The notes under the pieces were generated by a model. It was not told the DNA's origin. It was given only the letters and a program-made list of their open reading frames with translations, and did no database searches. Below are positions 61,562 through 64,000 of a DNA stretch of 64,000 nucleotides, piece after piece. Source of the stretch: Temnopleurus reevesii (lineage: Eukaryota; Echinodermata; Echinoidea; Temnopleuroida; Temnopleuridae); contig BQKZ01001308.1 of the NCBI GenBank assembly GCA_036244855.1, positions 1-64,000 on the forward strand, read 5' to 3'. Numbering within the stretch: position 1 is the stretch's first letter; each line of letters opens with the position of its first letter. A program made the translations under genes and the position numbers.

Positions 61562-63261
61562 CAAACCAGATCCCTAAATGAATTTTGCATTGTTTCTGAT
61601 CTGAATATCTAATTTTAGGGGAAAATATCTTATAGCTTTGTGTTTATTGTCAATTATGATATAATTTGCATTCCCCATGTGATTTATCTAATGTGCTTAA
61701 ATGTGATGGTGTTTATTTTTGTTTTTTAAAGCATAATACAGTTTTATTTCTTTAAGGTTATGATCGAGGAAAGGAATTTTTTTTAATATACAAGCTTCAG
61801 CTTTAGTTATTGATATTTTGCCAATGTAGCTTTGATTTCACGTAAAAATACAGCTGCATGACTGTTTATTATCTTAAAAATCAGAATGAATAACAAACAA
61901 TTTTATAACAATTTCAGACAAAATATTAGGGTGTTTTTAAACAAAAAAGGTGTTAAACAACATCAAAACTGAATTATGCCAATTTTATTGTTCATATTAA
62001 CAACATCCTGGTGTTAAGATAATGTAATTGGTATATGTTTAATCTATTACTATTTTGGTCTTTTCTGAAGTGGACAAATATGTAGTTTTCAAGCTGTTGT
62101 TATTTTTTTTAAATGAACGTATCTTCAAATTAACTTACCCCCCCCCCTCAACAGACAAATCCTTGATTATACTGCTTTATAAAATAGGCATAACACCAAA
62201 TTATGATACTTTTTGATAAATGTTTCTAAAATATTGTATTCCATGAACATTTTTTTCATAGTTTTGCAGTAATACATTTTGATTTATTGTATTCAATTGC
62301 TTAGATTTGTGTAGAAAAATATAGTTTTGCTTGAATTCAATGAATTCAAAATTCATTACAACTGTCAGAAAGATACTTTGGTGTTTTATGATTAAAAATG
62401 TTTGTACCAGAGCAAAATTTTCCAGCTTTAATTTTTAGTAAACATATTTGCATTTTTTTTACCTTATGCCAAATTGTTCAAAAAATAAATCCATCTTTCC
62501 TTCATTATTTCAACGTACTGAATATCTACATGAAGAATACATTTCAAAGTCATTTATAACAAGTACAAATACATTTATATGTATTGCTATTTCTCATATA
62601 AAGAAGAGTAGATATTGGTTGTCCATTTACTTGAATGAATTTCTGGTATTTGACATATTAAAACACTCGATGGGCATTAAAAAATAAGTGTAGAATTAAA
62701 ATTCCAAAGGTTGGAGAAGTGACAAACGTTTCAAAATGGCCGATTAACATTTGAAACATAATAGATCCAACCTTTGTCAGGTTGGATTCAACATTTTTAA
62801 GTGTAGATTTGCCATTTCTAAAGGTTATCAAGTCTCCCGATGATTTAAGATGTCAATTTAGCAATTGAGTACAAAGTGTGAAATGGATAAAGGAATTGAT
62901 AGGAAGTTCAATCGTGAATACATTAGGCTATTACTGGGGTACCAACTGTTGGCTGTCATTGGAAACCAATCAAATATTTCATTTCTCCATAAAAGGTTGA
63001 GCTTAACTAACATGTGTATTATATTGATGTGTTATATATTAACTGTGGGTTTTTTTTCTTCACTTCAATGGCAATTCTGAAATAAAGTTCCTTTTTGTGC
63101 ACTGAGAAAATAGAAAAGGTATACGGTTAAAAATCACAGAAAATTGCAGTACTATCGACCATCTGGAATTTCTAAATTCCTAAAGACAATCCTTTGGCCT
63201 AAAAGTGCACAAAGATTAAATGTGTCCAAATCATACTCTTGCCTAAACAAAATGATTTTAA

Positions 63262-63389
63262 AGCCCTGGTCACATAGGACCCCGGGAGCAACACAATTCA
63301 CCCGGACTCGTTGTGCTGATGCTGTTAACTATGCATTAACAGAGTCGGGGTGAATCGTGTTGCTTCCGGGGTCCTATGTGACCGGGGCA
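63262..63389. mobile_element. Foldback family A element, copy 3 (128 bp)
   Basis: The ends are AGCCCTGGTCACATAGGACC and GGTCCTATGTGACCGGGGCA. It is flanked by TTAA (63258-63261) and TTAT (63390-63393). The right arm GTCGGGGTGAATCGTGTTGC is identical to copy 1. It lies about 400 bases before the candidate RIM microexon. Confidence 0.88.
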
Positions 63390-63786
63390 TTATATCCATG
63401 TCTGATGCTTGAAACAGAAGAGTCCTTAATAATTTTGCAGGAGCATATTGTCGGTGCATTTGCAAACTAGCACAAACTCATGAGTCATGGCATGAAGCTA
63501 ACTTTGTGAAAAGTTTGCAAAAAGTTTGCTGCAGTCTTAATAAGTTCATACTTTTTTGTCCTTTGACTATTATCATGTTATTTCTTATAAAACCGCAGTT
63601 GAATTGAATTGAAATTGAATTGTAAATCTGTGCATAGTTACTCTAGCGCTTCCAGCATTGATAACCTATGATTTTGTTAAAACAATGACTATATTTCTGA
63701 TATCAATTTGAAAAAGCTATGCATTGAGGAACTATACAACACAATCTATTTCTCTCTTTTATTTGTTTACTTGAACGCTTCCACAG

Positions 63787-63819
63787 CCGTCGCCTGATAA
63801 ATCTACGGGGAGATCTGAG
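63787..63819 (+). CDS. RIM: Candidate RIM microexon (33 nt, 11 codons) within the zinc finger
   Basis: A pyrimidine-rich tract ending CTTCCACAG is followed by 33 bases and a donor-like GAG|GTACAG. The segment is open in the frame dictated by exon 2 (which ends on a full codon), reads PSPDKSTGRSE and is phase 0 at both ends, so inclusion or skipping keeps the frame. It would add a short Ser/Pro-rich loop between the third and fourth Cys pairs of the zinc finger. From memory, some vertebrate RIMs carry a few extra residues at about this junction. The donor is only moderate and no transcript evidence is available here. Chance occurrence of such a short open segment is not negligible. Confidence 0.5.
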
Positions 63820-64000
63820 GTACAGTTTGAAAATAATTGATTTGAAAAAAATAAATAGTATTAGAACACCTAACCGGGTCTTGTGTAATGTAATGTTTGC
63901 AGATATAGTATAGATTCCTTGTAACCAAAGTTCTGCAGTGATTATTTATTTGTAATTTGTCTCCCCTCTCCGCTATACTTCCCTCTAATTAGAATCATAC
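63820..64000. other. Intron sequence to the window end
   Basis: AT-rich; no exon was recognised. The exon with the last zinc-finger Cys pair (WVCxxC in known RIMs) is expected further downstream. Confidence 0.5.

Larger units (their letters stand above)
60120..63786 (+). other. RIM intron 2 (about 3.7 kb)
   Basis: The intron runs from the GTGAGT donor after exon 2 to the acceptor of the candidate microexon. It holds a 726 bp foldback element, a smaller palindromic repeat and a 128 bp foldback element. Segments 60120-60557, 61562-63261 and 63390-63760 are AT-rich with no gene or clear repeat recognised. If the microexon is not real, the intron continues past the window end. Confidence 0.6.

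Overview
The window is AT-rich metazoan genomic DNA carrying the 5' part of one recognisable protein gene. It has two confident coding exons of RIM (Rab3-interacting molecule, the RIMS1/RIMS2 family), which organises the presynaptic active zone. A 33-base candidate microexon follows. Very long repeat-laden introns, simple-sequence tracts, tRNA-derived SINEs, foldback elements and a LINE 3' fragment point to an invertebrate deuterostome. I favour an echinoderm, probably a sea urchin, but this rests on the look of the repeats and on RIM divergence, not on a marker I can prove.

Layout. 1-7.2 kb: a diverged tandem array of about eight 0.74-1.34 kb units, with a pogo-like element and a dead LINE fragment inside it. 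7.2-9.7 kb: nested foldback elements, a minus-strand SINE and trinucleotide microsatellites. 9.73-10.36 kb: a CpG-richer 5' region and RIM exon 1 (start codon 10154, donor 10360). 10.36-59.91 kb: intron 1, about 49.6 kb, made of minisatellites, polypurine tracts, foldback elements, SINEs, a segmental duplication near 47.6-52.3 kb, and a few less repetitive islands with plausible transcription-factor sites, including two RFX X-boxes. 59.29-60.12 kb: RIM exon 2 (59912-60119) preceded by two degenerate copies of its own 5' part. 60.12-63.79 kb: intron 2 with a 726 bp foldback element. 63787-63819: the candidate microexon, which would insert 11 residues into the zinc finger. The rest of the gene lies beyond the window.

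The exons fit together exactly. Exon 1 leaves two bases of a codon, exon 2 supplies the third and ends on a whole codon, and the microexon is phase 0 at both ends. The product so far is a Pro/Ala-rich N terminus, the Rab3-binding helix, a charged linker, and six of the eight expected zinc ligands of the FYVE-like finger that binds Munc13 in known RIMs. No other host gene is supported. Most other open frames are low-complexity or repeat shadows.

Most distinctive: the triplicated exon 2 head, the possible zinc-finger microexon, three foldback families flanked by TTAA, a near-identical 388 bp block ending at an assembly N, and an RFX-plus-CRE pair in intron 1.
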